Positions 34,776 to 44,619 of a stretch of 64,000 nucleotides of DNA are shown in pieces (position 1 is the first letter of the stretch; each line of letters starts with the position of its first letter). Where the stretch lies: the NCBI RefSeq assembly GCF_000297055.2, contig NC_022357.1, forward strand, positions 2,491,501 to 2,555,500, written 5' to 3'. The notes below the pieces were generated by a model. The model worked only from the letters and a program-made list of their open reading frames with translations, searched no databases and was not told the origin of the DNA. A program made the position numbers and the translations under genes. Source of the stretch: Sulfuricella denitrificans skB26 (GTDB lineage: Bacteria; Pseudomonadota; Gammaproteobacteria; Burkholderiales; Sulfuricellaceae).

Positions 34776-35710
34776 GCCTGCCATGCCCCACGCAACATGG
34801 CGATTCCATGAGCACCATGCTGCCATGCTTCGTCCATATCTGCGCGGGAGACCCCGCCCAGCGCATAGACCGGCATCGGCAAATCCCTAACCAGGCGCGC
34901 AAAACCCTCCCAGCCCAGAGCCGGCGCTCCAGGATGGCTCTGGGTCGGCAATACCGGAGACAGCAATGCGAAATCCAGCTCCAGTTCGACAACCCTCTCC
35001 AGCTCTTGCCTGTCATGGCAGGAAGCGCCCACTAACTCCACTTCCGGCCGGGCCGCCAACGCCATCAGCTGCGCTGAGTTCAGCTGCACCCCATCCGCCC
35101 CGACCTCCCGGGCCAAGGCTGTATCACTGTTGATCACCACGCGCGCGCCGTAGGCATGCGCCTGCCGCACTACCTCGGCAGAGAAAGCGCGCAATGTTGC
35201 CGCATCCATAGCCTTTTCTCGCACCTGGATCAGTTTGACTCCCTGCTGCAGCGCAGCCTGCAACCTCTCCATAAATGGCTCCACACCCAATTCGGCAGCA
35301 TGCGTAATCGCACACACCGGGGGTAAGTTGAGCGAGCGAAGAACTGGTCCATTAGCCGGCAATAACGGCGTTACGTTCACCGCACCGGGGTATTGCCAGG
35401 AAAGACGCTGGTTTTCCTTGCCGTGAGGCTCACCGTGCCAGCTCACCACGCGAAAAAAATGCAGCCGCACCTTGGCATGGGGGTAGGTATAAACGCGAGT
35501 AAGCCAGGGATGCGCCACATCAACATCAATTCCCAGTTCCTCATGCAACTCCCGAACCAGCGCATGGTAGGGCGACTCGCCGGCTTCGATCTTGCCGCCG
35601 GGAAACTCCCACCATCCGGCATAAGGTTTGCCAACCGGACGCTCCGCCAGTAAAAACTCGCCATCTGACCGCTGCATGACGGCGGCGGCAACCTCCAGAA
35701 CGTTCGTCAT
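34772..35710 (-). CDS. Nudix hydrolase fused to a ThiE/TenI-like domain
   Basis: A 312-residue two-domain protein. Residues about 5-130 are a MutT-type Nudix domain with the Nudix box GGKIEAGESPYHALVRELHEELG, preceded by GKPYAGWWEFP, so it probably hydrolyses 8-oxo-dGTP or a similar nucleotide. Residues about 140-312 resemble thiamine-phosphate synthase (GVKLIQVREK, ARVVINSD, GADGVQLNSAQL, FALLSPVLPTQSHPG, VYALGGVSRADM). The fusion is widespread in proteobacteria. Whether the second domain is a working ThiE is uncertain. It overlaps argJ by 1 bp (TGATG). Confidence 0.9.
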   Translation of the reverse strand: MTNVLEVAAAVMQRSDGEFLLAERPVGKPYAGWWEFPGGKIEAGESPYHALVRELHEELGIDVDVAHPWLTRVYTYPHAKVRLHFFRVVSWHGEPHGKENQRLSWQYPGAVNVTPLLPANGPVLRSLNLPPVCAITHAAELGVEPFMERLQAALQQGVKLIQVREKAMDAATLRAFSAEVVRQAHAYGARVVINSDTALAREVGADGVQLNSAQLMALAARPEVELVGASCHDRQELERVVELELDFALLSPVLPTQSHPGAPALGWEGFARLVRDLPMPVYALGGVSRADMDEAWQHGAHGIAMLRGAWQA

Positions 35711-36939
35711 CAGCTTCGGTACTCGGCGTTGATCTTGACGTAGTCATAAGAGAAGTCGCAGGTCCATACCGTGGCCGCAGCAGAACCTCGACCAAGCAGT
35801 ACCCGCACAGTGATCTCGGACTCTTTCATCACCCGCTGGCCGTCCTGCTCCTGATAGCTCGCCGCGCGGCCACCGTTTTCCGCTACCAGCACATCCCCCA
35901 GATAGAGTTTGAGCCTGTCCACATCCAGGTCGGCAATGCCGGCATAGCCGATGGCGGCGAGTATCCGCCCCAGATTGGGGTCGGAAGCGAAGAACGCGGT
36001 TTTGACCAGAGGCGAGTGCGCGATGGCATACGCCACCTGGCGGCATTCCGCTTCAGAGGCCCCACCCTCGACGGCAATGGTCATGAACTTGGTCGCGCCC
36101 TCGCCATCCCGGACGATGGCCTGGGCTAGTGCTTGCGACACCTCGGTAACGGCATCGCGCAAAGCCGCGTAGTGAGAGCTCGCCGCATCGGTGATTTCCG
36201 CCATGCCGGTCTCGCCGGTCGCGATCAGCATGAAGGAATCGTTGGTGGAAGTATCGCCATCCACCGTGATGCAGTTGAAGGAACGGTCGGCGGCATGACG
36301 CACTAGCGCCTCCAACAGGGGCTGGCTGAGCGCTGCATCGGTAGCGACATAGCCAAGCATGGTCGCCATGTTGGGGTGAATCATGCCGGAGCCCTTGGCA
36401 ATACCGGTGATGGTGACCATCGCGTCGCCCAGCCTGATCTGTTTCGACACTGCCTTGGACACGATGTCGGTGGTCATGATCGCCTGCGCAGCGTCGAACC
36501 AGTTGCTTTCTTTAAGGTCGGCCACTGCCGCCGGCAGGCCGGCAACAATCTTCTCTACCGGCAGCGGCTCCAGGATCACGCCAGTGGAGAAAGGCAGCAC
36601 CTGTTCCTGCGCACAACCCAGCAGCTTTGCCACCTCGGCGCAGGTTCGCCGGGCGCGATTCAAACCCTCTTCTCCCGTGCCGGCGTTGGCGTTGCCGGTA
36701 TTCACCACCAGTGCGCGTATACCCTTGCCGACCGCCAAGTGGCTCTGGCACAGCACCACCGGCGCGGCGCAGAAGCGATTCAGGGTAAACACGCCCGCCA
36801 CGCGGGCCTTTTCACCCAACTGCATGACCAGCAGATCCTTGCGGTCCGCCTTTTTAATGCCGGCTTCGGCGATGCCGAGGCGCACACCCTTCACAGGCAG
36901 CAGTTGATCGGGATTAGGTGGCGCAAGATTGACGGGCAT
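35710..36939 (-). CDS. argJ: Bifunctional ornithine acetyltransferase/N-acetylglutamate synthase ArgJ
   Basis: A 409-residue enzyme of arginine synthesis that recycles the acetyl group from N-acetylornithine to glutamate. It is made as a precursor that cuts itself before a threonine: the site is [12 protein letters not shown]. Other landmarks are [20 protein letters not shown] near the start and the C-terminal GCDF-like segment [19 protein letters not shown]. The ATG at 36939 has AGGA 8 bases before it; the frame upstream is not conserved. It sits 82 bp after the EI24 gene. Confidence 0.96.
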   Translation of the reverse strand: MPVNLAPPNPDQLLPVKGVRLGIAEAGIKKADRKDLLVMQLGEKARVAGVFTLNRFCAAPVVLCQSHLAVGKGIRALVVNTGNANAGTGEEGLNRARRTCAEVAKLLGCAQEQVLPFSTGVILEPLPVEKIVAGLPAAVADLKESNWFDAAQAIMTTDIVSKAVSKQIRLGDAMVTITGIAKGSGMIHPNMATMLGYVATDAALSQPLLEALVRHAADRSFNCITVDGDTSTNDSFMLIATGETGMAEITDAASSHYAALRDAVTEVSQALAQAIVRDGEGATKFMTIAVEGGASEAECRQVAYAIAHSPLVKTAFFASDPNLGRILAAIGYAGIADLDVDRLKLYLGDVLVAENGGRAASYQEQDGQRVMKESEITVRVLLGRGSAAATVWTCDFSYDYVKINAEYRS

Positions 36940-37021
36940 TAAGGTATCCTGAACGGTAAAATTGGCGAATTGGATTATTTTAAACCAAAAGACCGTCAGA
37001 ACGCCTCTCGGCATGCAGGTT

Positions 37022-37753
37022 TTAAACTTCTATTCCAATGCCTGTCCGCAATGCATGCAGTTCCGCCAGGCAGAAATGGATATAGGCCAGACCGATGTAG
37101 ATCGGTAGAAGCAGGTTGAGAAAGGGCACGAACTGCACCAGTCCGAGCAGTCCACCCAGAACGTACATCCTGCCTCCGGCCCGCTCCACGACTTGCTGGT
37201 ACTCCTCGCGTGAGGCATGGTCGGCGAGCGCATCGTAGCGAAACAGGCGCTGGTTTAAGTAAGCGGAAAGAAAAACCGGCACAATCAGTGCGAATGGTCC
37301 AAACAGCCACAACGGCAGCGCAAGCAGCCATAACACGGCAAACACGAAAACTCCGGCCAGCCCGTTCCAGATAGACCCCATCATGGTACCACCTCGCTTC
37401 AGCTCCATACCTGGGTAGTCCCTCTCGGCAACAAAACGCACCATATAGGGCATTGCCACCACTGCGGCGATAAGAAGCGCGGTCACCACTCCCAGCGGAA
37501 CTACCACCATGATGGCCAGCGTGGTTGCGGCGGCTCGCGCCACCCAGGAAAGTTCGTGCCGCCCCAGGAAATCGTGCACAGCGGCGTGATCAATCAAGCC
37601 TTGCAGCCCGGCCACCCAATCAGACCAGAAAAAGAAAGCCAACCCACCCCACAGGATAGTCGCCAGCACTACAGGCCACAGCACCAAAGCCAGCATCTTC
37701 GGTTGAAACAAGCTTTTTAACGCCTTCAGCAAGGCATTCAGGATTTCCCGCAT
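37022..37753 (-). CDS. EI24 domain (CysZ-like) membrane protein
   Basis: A 243-residue inner-membrane protein of the EI24/CysZ (DUF540) family, with four or more long hydrophobic segments ([57 protein letters not shown], and a pair near the C-terminus with [18 protein letters not shown]). CysZ proteins transport sulfate, but the sequence does not prove that here. The ATG at 37753 has GAGGGCGG upstream and is preferred to a GTG at 37771. It lies between secA and argJ. Confidence 0.82.
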   Translation of the reverse strand: MREILNALLKALKSLFQPKMLALVLWPVVLATILWGGLAFFFWSDWVAGLQGLIDHAAVHDFLGRHELSWVARAAATTLAIMVVVPLGVVTALLIAAVVAMPYMVRFVAERDYPGMELKRGGTMMGSIWNGLAGVFVFAVLWLLALPLWLFGPFALIVPVFLSAYLNQRLFRYDALADHASREEYQQVVERAGGRMYVLGGLLGLVQFVPFLNLLLPIYIGLAYIHFCLAELHALRTGIGIEV

Positions 37754-37837
37754 AATACCGCCCTCTTCCACAAATCAGATTGATCTATTGATCGTCCACA
37801 CACTTCCAGAATACATTGTAGCAACGAATTTTCACCG

Positions 37838-37867
37838 AAAAAAAAGCCGGCAATCCTGCCGGCTTTT
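37838..37867 (-). terminator. Intrinsic terminator of secA
   Basis: An 11-bp perfect stem AAAAGCCGGCA/TGCCGGCTTTT with a 4-base loop, followed by an eight-T run on the minus strand. It starts 18 bp after the secA stop. Confidence 0.88.
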
Positions 37868-37885
37868 GTGCCACTCAACTTTACC

Positions 37886-40606
37886 TCAGCTCAGCTTGCC
37901 ATGGCACTGTTTGTACTTCCTGCCCGAACCGCATGGGCAGGGATCGTTACGTCCAACCTTGTCGCCGGCTCGAACGAAGGGGTGATGATCTTCATCCTCT
38001 GCATCTTCGGCGGCCCCGCCCAGCGCCTCGTCGTAATCGGCATGGTGGTATTGGACATTGGACGGTTGCGGCTGGGCTTCAACCGCTTCCACATCCTCTT
38101 CACTGCGGATCTGCACGGTCAGCACGATCTTGGTGACATCACGTTTGACGCGATCGAGCATATCGGAGAACAACTCGAATGCTTCGCGCTTGTATTCCTG
38201 TTTCGGATTTTTCTGAGCGTAACCGCGCAAATGGATACCCTGGCGCAAATGATCCAGCGCCGCCAGATGCTCGCGCCAGTGCGTATCCAGGCTTTGTAAC
38301 ATCACAGCGCGTTCGAAATGGTGCATGGTTTCGACGCCGACCGATTCCAGCTTGTGCTGGTACTGTGTGTTGGCCGCATCGATGATGCGTTTGCGCAGAC
38401 CATGCTCGTCCAGGCTGGACTCTTTATCCAGCCACTCGCGCAACGGCAGCTCAAGCTGCCATTCGGCGTGCAGCGATTTCTCCAGCCCAGCCACATCCCA
38501 CTGCTCTTCCATGCTTTCCGGCATGATGTACTGGTTGATGTGGTCGTTGACCACATCCTCGCGCATCGCCTGAATGGTTTCGGAAATATCGGCAGCCTCC
38601 AGCAACTCGTTGCGCTGGGCGTAGATTACCTTGCGCTGGTCATTGGAAACATCATCGTATTCCAGCAACTGTTTGCGGATATCGAAGTTGCGCGCCTCCA
38701 CCTTGCGCTGAGCATTCTCGATAGCACGAGTCACCCACGGATGCTCGATCGCCTCGCCCTCCGGCATCTTCAGGCGATCCATGATGGCCGCCACGCGATC
38801 GGAGGCGAAAATTCGCAACAGCGGATCTTCCAGCGACAGGTAAAAACGACTTGAGCCATCATCGCCCTGACGCCCGGCACGGCCTCGCAACTGGTTGTCG
38901 ACGCGGCGCGATTCATGGCGCTCGGTGCCGATGATGTGCAGACCGCCCGCCGCCAGAACCTGATCATGCACTGGCTGCCATTCACTCTTGATCGCGTTGT
39001 GGCGCTTGATCTTTTCCTCTTCGCTCAGGCTCTCGTCGTGCCGTATCTTCTCGAAATCACCCTCGATGCTTCCACCCAGTACGATGTCGGTACCGCGGCC
39101 TGCCATATTGGTAGCGATGGTGATCGCTTTCGGCCGACCTGCCTGCGCCACGATCTCGGCCTCGCGCGCATGCTGCTTAGCGTTGAGCACCTGATGTGCA
39201 AGCTTTTCTTTCTCCAGAAGGTTGGAAATGTATTCCGAAGTTTCGATTGAGGTCGTACCAACCAGAACGGGCTGCCCCCGGCTCTGGCACTCCTTGATGT
39301 CGTTGATCACCGCCTGATATTTTTCCTTGGCAGTGCGGTAAACCTGATCCATGCGATCCTGACGAATCATGGGACGGTGTGGCGGAATCACTACGGTTTC
39401 CAGCCCGTAGATCTGCTGGAATTCGTAAGCTTCGGTGTCGGCCGTGCCGGTCATGCCGGAGAGCTTCAAATACATGCGGAAATAGTTCTGGAAGGTGATC
39501 GACGCCAGAGTCTGATTTTCCTTCTGGATCGCCACGCCTTCCTTCGCCTCCACCGCCTGATGCAAGCCATCCGACCAGCGTCGCCCGGACATCAGACGAC
39601 CGGTAAATTCGTCGACGATGACCACTTCGCCATTCTGTACCACATAATGCTGGTCGAGGTGATACAAAGCATGAGCGCGCAGTGCCGCATAGAGATGATG
39701 CACCAGGCTGATGTTGGCAGCATCGTAAAGACTAGTGCCGGGCAACAGCAGACCGATCTGCGTCAAAAACTGCTCGGCGTGCTCGTGCCCCTCTTCGCTG
39801 AGCAGCACCTGGTGCGACTTCTCATCCACGCTGTAATCGCCAGGCCCATCTTCCAGTTCCTGCTTGACCAGCTTCGGCGCAAGATCGTTGATGCGATGGT
39901 ACAGATCGACGTTGTCCTCGGCCTGGCCGGAAATGATCAGCGGGGTACGTGCCTCGTCAATCAAGATCGAATCCACCTCGTCGACGATGGCGTAATTCAG
40001 GCTGCGCTGCACCCGCTCCGTAGGCTGGTACACCATGTTGTCGCGCAGGTAGTCGAACCCGAATTCATTGTTGGTACCGTAGGTAATGTCGGCAGCGTAG
40101 GCGGCCTGCTTCTCCTCGTGATCCATCTGCGACAGGTTGACGCCGACAGTGAGTCCGAGGAAATTGTGGATGCGGCCCATCCACTCGGAGTCACGCTTGG
40201 CCAGGTAGTCGTTCACCGTAATCACGTGCACGCCCTTGCCGGACAACGCATTGAGATAAGCGGGCAGGGTAGCCACCAGAGTTTTGCCTTCGCCGGTACG
40301 CATTTCGGCGATCTTGCCGTAATGCAGCACCATGCCGCCGACCAGCTGCATATCGAAGTGGCGCATCTCGAGCACACGCTTGCCAGCCTCGCGCACAACA
40401 GCAAAAGCCTCTGGCAGTAGCGCATCCAGAGATTCACCGTTCTGATAACGCTGCCTGAATTCATCCGTTTTGGCACGCAACTCCGCGTCGGACAGAGGCG
40501 AAATTTTCGGCTCCAGCGCGTTGATGATATGGACTGTTTGCGTGTATTGCTTGATTAGCCGATCGTTGCGGCTACCAAAGATTTTTCTGACCAGACGGGA
40601 TATCAT
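37886..40606 (-). CDS. secA: Preprotein translocase ATPase SecA
   Basis: A 906-residue motor that pushes preproteins through SecYEG. It has motif [16 protein letters not shown] after MRTGEGKT, the DEAD-box equivalent [16 protein letters not shown], the second nucleotide-binding fold with [12 protein letters not shown] and the arginine finger in GRAGRQGD. The C-terminal zinc-binding, SecB-interacting motif is [16 protein letters not shown]. Length and order are normal. It is followed by a strong terminator, and 24 bp before its start lies another terminator. Confidence 0.98.
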   Translation of the reverse strand: MISRLVRKIFGSRNDRLIKQYTQTVHIINALEPKISPLSDAELRAKTDEFRQRYQNGESLDALLPEAFAVVREAGKRVLEMRHFDMQLVGGMVLHYGKIAEMRTGEGKTLVATLPAYLNALSGKGVHVITVNDYLAKRDSEWMGRIHNFLGLTVGVNLSQMDHEEKQAAYAADITYGTNNEFGFDYLRDNMVYQPTERVQRSLNYAIVDEVDSILIDEARTPLIISGQAEDNVDLYHRINDLAPKLVKQELEDGPGDYSVDEKSHQVLLSEEGHEHAEQFLTQIGLLLPGTSLYDAANISLVHHLYAALRAHALYHLDQHYVVQNGEVVIVDEFTGRLMSGRRWSDGLHQAVEAKEGVAIQKENQTLASITFQNYFRMYLKLSGMTGTADTEAYEFQQIYGLETVVIPPHRPMIRQDRMDQVYRTAKEKYQAVINDIKECQSRGQPVLVGTTSIETSEYISNLLEKEKLAHQVLNAKQHAREAEIVAQAGRPKAITIATNMAGRGTDIVLGGSIEGDFEKIRHDESLSEEEKIKRHNAIKSEWQPVHDQVLAAGGLHIIGTERHESRRVDNQLRGRAGRQGDDGSSRFYLSLEDPLLRIFASDRVAAIMDRLKMPEGEAIEHPWVTRAIENAQRKVEARNFDIRKQLLEYDDVSNDQRKVIYAQRNELLEAADISETIQAMREDVVNDHINQYIMPESMEEQWDVAGLEKSLHAEWQLELPLREWLDKESSLDEHGLRKRIIDAANTQYQHKLESVGVETMHHFERAVMLQSLDTHWREHLAALDHLRQGIHLRGYAQKNPKQEYKREAFELFSDMLDRVKRDVTKIVLTVQIRSEEDVEAVEAQPQPSNVQYHHADYDEALGGAAEDAEDEDHHPFVRAGDKVGRNDPCPCGSGRKYKQCHGKLS

Positions 40607-40630
40607 GAGTTTTCAGGAAGTAAAATAAAC

Positions 40631-40660
40631 AAAAAGCCAGCGCCAAGCCGGGCGATGGCT
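40631..40660 (-). terminator. Intrinsic terminator between the M23 gene and secA (possible attenuator)
   Basis: On the minus strand, AGCCATCGCC and GGCGCTGGCT form a 10-bp stem with one mismatch and a 6-base loop, followed by TTTTTGTTTATTTT. It ends only 24 bases before the secA start codon. It ends the M23 transcript. Since little room is left for a secA promoter, it may also attenuate secA. Confidence 0.75.
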
Positions 40661-40661
40661 G

Positions 40662-40709
40662 TTACTCAAAAGGATGCCTCTTGTCGAAGTTCTGACTCCA
40701 GAGGCTCAT
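40662..40709 (-). CDS. Candidate 15-residue leader peptide upstream of secA
   Basis: A short ORF, MSLWSQNFDKRHPFE, starting with ATG at 40709. Its TAA stop lies 1 base before the terminator stem that precedes secA. The ORF is 11 bases after the M23 stop. A GCCTCT/AGAGGC inverted repeat is inside it. No strong ribosome-binding site is seen. Position suggests a leader peptide in an attenuator, but an ORF this short can arise by chance. It does not contain the SecM arrest motif. Confidence 0.2.
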   Translation of the reverse strand: MSLWSQNFDKRHPFE

Positions 40710-40720
40710 AAAGCACCAAG

Positions 40721-41635
40721 TCAGCCCAGATGCAGGTAATGCTCCGGATTCTGTGGAGCGCCACGGTGACGTACTTCAAAGTGCAAATGCGGCCCGGTAG
40801 AACGACCCGTGCTGCCGACCTCACCAACTTTTTGACCTTTCATCACCACGTCACCCACCTTGGCCAGCAATTTCGAAGCATGTGCGTAACGGCTGATCAG
40901 TCCGTTGCCGTGATCAATCTCTATCATATTACCATAGCCGGCATAAGTATCGGCATAAACCACAATCCCGCCCCCCGCTGCGTGTATAGCCGTGCCTGTA
41001 TCAGCCATGAAATCCACACCTTCATGGAAGGCCTTCTGACCTGTGAAAGGGTCGATGCGGTAGCCGTAATTGGAGGAATACCAACCTGTACTCACCGGTC
41101 GCGAGGACGGAATGGCGACCTTCTTCGCCTGTTGCTGAACCAGCATCGCCTCCATCAAACCAAGCTGATCGGATCGGTCATCAAGTTTTTTCATTAAACC
41201 GTCAAGTTGCTGACCAAACTCGCTCATGGTCATGTCACGCGCCGGCAGACTGGACTCCGCGCCACCCTGGCCTGGCTTTTTGTCAAAATCGAATTCCTGT
41301 TTACCTATCTTTGTCAGCGTCGCCAATCGCTCGCCCAGGGAGTCGAGGCGCAGCACATGCGCCTGCATCTGACCAAGTTTCACCGCCATGGCGTTCAGAT
41401 TCTCCCTCAAGTACACCTGATTCTTGGCAGCCTCGGTGCGCTGCGAGCTTAGTACCAGGGATTGCAGGTAGGGGTGGGGAATGTCCGCAGCATGAAACAA
41501 CAGCAAGTAGGTAAAAACCATCGCCAGCAACAATGGAAAAACCAGAAGCGCCATACCCAAGGACATCACTTGGGAATGACTCAATGCCACGGTTTTTCCC
41601 TTTGCCAACTTACCGGAAACTAGAATAATATTCAC
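40721..41635 (-). CDS. M23 family metallopeptidase (LytM-type)
   Basis: A 304-residue envelope protein. A basic N-terminus leads into one membrane helix (MSLGMALLVFPLLLAMVFTYLLLF), then a coiled-coil (about 85-190) and a C-terminal LytM/M23 domain. The zinc ligands are present: HEGVDF (HxxxD) and GPHLHFEV (HxH), so the domain should be an active peptidoglycan endopeptidase. The GTG at 41635 was chosen because GGGAG lies 5 bases upstream; the frame upstream has no conservation. It is divergent from the DUF721 gene (28 bp). Confidence 0.9.
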   Translation of the reverse strand: MNIILVSGKLAKGKTVALSHSQVMSLGMALLVFPLLLAMVFTYLLLFHAADIPHPYLQSLVLSSQRTEAAKNQVYLRENLNAMAVKLGQMQAHVLRLDSLGERLATLTKIGKQEFDFDKKPGQGGAESSLPARDMTMSEFGQQLDGLMKKLDDRSDQLGLMEAMLVQQQAKKVAIPSSRPVSTGWYSSNYGYRIDPFTGQKAFHEGVDFMADTGTAIHAAGGGIVVYADTYAGYGNMIEIDHGNGLISRYAHASKLLAKVGDVVMKGQKVGEVGSTGRSTGPHLHFEVRHRGAPQNPEHYLHLG

Positions 41636-41663
41636 AGTTCTCCCTTTAGTTTGTTCATCTCTT

Positions 41664-42104
41664 ATGCCCGCCCATCTAGCACATTCATTCCTGAGCGCCG
41701 CACCCAACCTGCAGACGCTCCTTCAGCAAGCGCAAAAACTGCTGGTATTGCAGAAGGCCTGGACTGAAGTCGCGCCCAAACCGCTGGCCGCTGTGTCCAG
41801 GGTCGGCGCTGTCCGCCTGCAAACGCTGATCGTCTACGCAAACAATGGCGCAGTAGCCGGAAAACTTCGGCAATTCGTGCCCAGCCTGCTGGAAAAAATT
41901 CAAAATCGGGGGATTGAGATTACTGCAATTCGGGTGGACGTGCAAGTCGAGAGCCCGCTTCCAGGCAAAAAACCGAAGACCCTGACGGTCAGCTATAACG
42001 CTTTGAGCAGCCTGGAGAAACTGGAACAAAGCCTAGTGGATTCACCGCTGAAAAACGCCCTTCATACCTTGATCCAGCGGCATTCAGATGCGATAAAGGA
42101 TTAA
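41664..42104 (+). CDS. DUF721 family (DciA-like) protein
   Basis: A 146-residue protein of the DUF721 group. The N-terminal half (LQTLLQQAQKLLVLQKAWTEVAPKPLA and VGAVRLQTLIVYANNGAVAGKLRQFVPSLLEKIQ) has the KH-like fold pattern of DciA, the ancestral helicase loader or operator in bacteria without DnaC. The C-terminal part, rich in ALSSLEKLEQSLVDSP, is less conserved. It is commonly placed beside secA and lpxC in betaproteobacteria. Whether it acts as DciA here is inference. Its 3' end overlaps a small convergent gene by 21 bp. Confidence 0.8.
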   Translation: MPAHLAHSFLSAAPNLQTLLQQAQKLLVLQKAWTEVAPKPLAAVSRVGAVRLQTLIVYANNGAVAGKLRQFVPSLLEKIQNRGIEITAIRVDVQVESPLPGKKPKTLTVSYNALSSLEKLEQSLVDSPLKNALHTLIQRHSDAIKD

Positions 42105-42272
42105 ACGCCCCATCATCATCAAGACTACGAAAACCAGCAGAAAGATCAGAGAAAACTTGAAAATCTGCCAAGCAAAGCGAAGGTAGCGGATGTCGCGGGT
42201 AAACAGAAACATCACCACGGCAACAACAATGGCAATCAGGCCGAGATAGACAAATAACCGGAGTACTAGCAA
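42084..42272 (-). CDS. Small two-helix membrane protein
   Basis: A 62-residue protein with two hydrophobic helices (LFVYLGLIAIVVAVVMFLFT and FKFSLIFLLVFVVLMMMGRLIL) joined by the polar RDIRYLRFAWQI. Its function is not known to me; small proteins of this type recur after lpxC in related bacteria. The start is a TTG, 4 bases after the lpxC stop, which suggests translational coupling. The 3' end overlaps the DUF721 gene. Confidence is limited by the rare start codon. Confidence 0.6.
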   Translation of the reverse strand: MLVLRLFVYLGLIAIVVAVVMFLFTRDIRYLRFAWQIFKFSLIFLLVFVVLMMMGRLILYRI

Positions 42273-42276
42273 ACGC

Positions 42277-43212
42277 TCAAACAGCCAGGCTGCTCAACCG
42301 CTGCAATGCGGCCGGCGCATCTTCCTGGCGCTCGAAACTGACGAATTCCCACGCCTCAGCATCTTCCATCAGGCAGCGCAATAGACGGTTATTCATGGCG
42401 TGTCCGGATTTGTAGCCGGTAAACGCACCGATCAGCGGATGGCCGAGCAGGTAAAGATCGCCGATGGCATCCAGCAGCTTGTGCTTGACGAACTCATCCT
42501 CGTAGCGCAGTCCATCACTATTGAGAACGCGAAACTCATCCATCACGATCGCGTTATCGAGACTACCACCCAGTGCCAGACCCTGCGAGCGCATTGCCTC
42601 CACCTCGTGCATGAAGCCGAAGGTGCGAGCGCGCGCAATTTCCTTGACGAAGGAGGTGTCGGCAAAATCTACCGTGACGGACTGGCCGGAATTAGACAAT
42701 ACCGGGTGATCGAAAGCAATGGTGAGGTTCAGCCTGAAACCTGAATGCGGATCGAAGCGCACCCATTTATCACCGTCCCTGACCTCCACCGTTTTTTTGA
42801 CGCGGATGAATTTTTTCGCTGCCGGCTGCTCTTCGATGCCAGCGGACTGCAGCAAAAACACGAAAGGCGAGGCGCTGCCGTCCATGATCGGCACTTCCGG
42901 CGCGGACAGGTCGACATAAGCATTGTCGATACCCAACCCAGCAAAGGCCGACATCAGATGCTCGACGGTAGACACCTTGACGCCATCCCGCACCAGTGTC
43001 GAGGACAGCCGGGTTTCTCCGACACTGTAAGGCTCCGCCTTGATGTCCACAGGCTCCGCCAGATCGACGCGACGAAACACGATACCGGTGTCGACCGCGG
43101 CCGGGCGCAAGGTGAGGTACACCTTCTCGCCGGTATGCAGCCCCACACCGGTGGCGCGTATGATATTTTTCAGTGTCCGCTGTCTAATCACAAATTTTCC
43201 CATGAGCATCAT
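42277..43212 (-). CDS. lpxC: UDP-3-O-acyl-N-acetylglucosamine deacetylase LpxC
   Basis: A 311-residue zinc enzyme that commits to lipid A synthesis. The zinc ligands are in [15 protein letters not shown] (His) and [19 protein letters not shown] (His, Asp), and the catalytic histidine is in [11 protein letters not shown]. The N-terminus reads [20 protein letters not shown]. ATGs at 43212, 43209 and 43203 are all possible; none has a strong ribosome-binding site. A promoter-like pair lies just upstream, so it may be expressed apart from ftsZ. Confidence 0.97.
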   Translation of the reverse strand: MMLMGKFVIRQRTLKNIIRATGVGLHTGEKVYLTLRPAAVDTGIVFRRVDLAEPVDIKAEPYSVGETRLSSTLVRDGVKVSTVEHLMSAFAGLGIDNAYVDLSAPEVPIMDGSASPFVFLLQSAGIEEQPAAKKFIRVKKTVEVRDGDKWVRFDPHSGFRLNLTIAFDHPVLSNSGQSVTVDFADTSFVKEIARARTFGFMHEVEAMRSQGLALGGSLDNAIVMDEFRVLNSDGLRYEDEFVKHKLLDAIGDLYLLGHPLIGAFTGYKSGHAMNNRLLRCLMEDAEAWEFVSFERQEDAPAALQRLSSLAV

Positions 43213-43231
43213 GGTGTTGTCAGAGGCCGGC

Positions 43232-43260
43232 AGTTTAGCACGGCGAGTGTAACAGGCCAA
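43232..43260 (-). promoter_or_regulatory. Putative sigma-70 promoter of lpxC
   Basis: TTGGCC (43260-43255) and TAAACT (43237-43232) on the minus strand are 17 bases apart, with the -10 ending 20 bases before the 43212 start. It lies in the 113-bp gap between ftsZ and lpxC. Confidence 0.45.
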
Positions 43261-43325
43261 CCCTCGCACCGAAACCGACACCCCGCGCGCCCCGTGGGCG
43301 CCGCCATTCAGCTCATCAACGCGGA

Positions 43326-44480
43326 TCAGTCAGCTTGCTTGCGCAGGAATGCCGGAATATCGAGCAATTCCACGCCGGACTGTTTCATCGCCTCGACTTG
43401 GGCATCACGCCGACGCCGCATCACTGCTGGCTGCTCCAGTTCGGTGTAATCCACCATCATCGGCTCATTGTCGGTACCGGTCTTCGAAATCACTATGCTT
43501 AACGGCTTGCTCTGCTGACGGTTGACCGGCGAACCCAGACCGGTCGCGACCACGGTCACGCGCAATTCGTCCTGCAGCGTGCTGTCGAACACCGTACCGA
43601 AAATCACAGTGGCATCTTCTGCGGTGAAGCTGCGGATGGTGTTCATCACTTCGTAGACTTCCTCGAGATTCATATCCTCGCTGGCACTGATGTTGACCAG
43701 TACGCCGCGCGCGCCGGAAAGGTTGACATCTTCCAGCAGCGGGCTGGCCACTGCCTGCTCTGCCGCCATGCGGGCACGGTCGAGACCGGTTGCCTGGGCC
43801 GAACCCATCATCGCCATCCCCATCTCCGACATCACTGTGCGCACGTCGGCAAAATCGACGTTGATCAAGCCAGTGCATTTGATCAGCTCGGCAATTCCTG
43901 CCACCGCGCCGTGCAACACGCCATCGGCAGCCTTGAAGGCATCGCGGAAACCGATCTTGCCGCCCAGCACTTCCATCAGCTTGTCGTTGGGGATCACGAT
44001 CAGAGAATCGACGTGCTGCGTCAGCGCTTCAATACCTTCGAGCGCCACTTTCATGCGCTTGCCTTCGAAACCGAACGGCTTGGTCACCACCGCCACGGTC
44101 AGTATACCCAGCTCCTTGGCTACCTCGGCCACTACCGGCGCGGCACCGGTGCCGGTGCCACCGCCCATGCCGGCAGTAATGAACAACATGTCGGCACCGT
44201 CGATCAACTCGGCGATACGCTCTCTGTCCTCCAGTGCCGCCTCGCGCCCGACTGCGGGGTTTGCGCCCGCGCCCAACCCCTTGGTGATGGCCGAGCCCAA
44301 CTGCACGGTAACGCCAGCCTGATTGCGCTTGAGTGCCTGCGCATCGGTATTGACGCAGATAAACTCGACACCACCCAAACCACTGGCGATCATATGATCC
44401 ACTGCATTACCGCCGCAGCCGCCCACGCCGATTACCTTGATTACCGCTTCCTGTGTTTGTGTATCCATGATCTCAAACAT
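43326..44480 (-). CDS. ftsZ: Cell division protein FtsZ
   Basis: A 384-residue tubulin-like GTPase that forms the division ring. The tubulin signature is [13 protein letters not shown] (near residue 105), with [17 protein letters not shown] at the start, the T7-loop region [15 protein letters not shown], and the conserved C-terminal peptide [13 protein letters not shown] that binds FtsA and ZipA. The ATG at 44480 has AAAGGAG 6 bases upstream; the frame extends nine codons more but lacks conservation. Confidence 0.98.
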   Translation of the reverse strand: MFEIMDTQTQEAVIKVIGVGGCGGNAVDHMIASGLGGVEFICVNTDAQALKRNQAGVTVQLGSAITKGLGAGANPAVGREAALEDRERIAELIDGADMLFITAGMGGGTGTGAAPVVAEVAKELGILTVAVVTKPFGFEGKRMKVALEGIEALTQHVDSLIVIPNDKLMEVLGGKIGFRDAFKAADGVLHGAVAGIAELIKCTGLINVDFADVRTVMSEMGMAMMGSAQATGLDRARMAAEQAVASPLLEDVNLSGARGVLVNISASEDMNLEEVYEVMNTIRSFTAEDATVIFGTVFDSTLQDELRVTVVATGLGSPVNRQQSKPLSIVISKTGTDNEPMMVDYTELEQPAVMRRRRDAQVEAMKQSGVELLDIPAFLRKQAD

Positions 44481-44496
44481 ACCCGTCTCCTTTGTT

Positions 44497-44502
44497 GTTA
44501 TA
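44497..44502 (-). promoter_or_regulatory. Putative -10 element of an ftsZ-proximal promoter
   Basis: TATAAC on the minus strand, 17 bases before the ftsZ start. The -35 at the right distance is only a T-rich run. Local ftsZ promoters are usual in dcw clusters. Confidence 0.3.
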
Positions 44503-44548
44503 CCCAAAGTTAAAAACCCAAAAATTACCTGCTCAAAAATTTCCCTGA

Positions 44549-44571
44549 CAACACGCCCGCAGGGCTTGTTG
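44549..44571 (-). other. Hairpin in the ftsA-ftsZ gap
   Basis: CAACA-A-GCCC and GGGC-G-TGTTG form a 9-bp stem with one mismatch and a TGC loop (minus strand). It has no T-run, so it is not a simple terminator. It could be a pause or an RNA-processing site that sets the FtsA to FtsZ ratio. Confidence 0.4.
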
Positions 44572-44619
44572 CGGCGCAGACTTTCCTGCGAAGCAGGTTA
44601 GTCGTAGCCAAACCAACGC

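Noticed and set aside
39377-40420. A 347-codon plus-strand ORF
   Set aside because: Antisense to secA, no domain, no ribosome-binding site.
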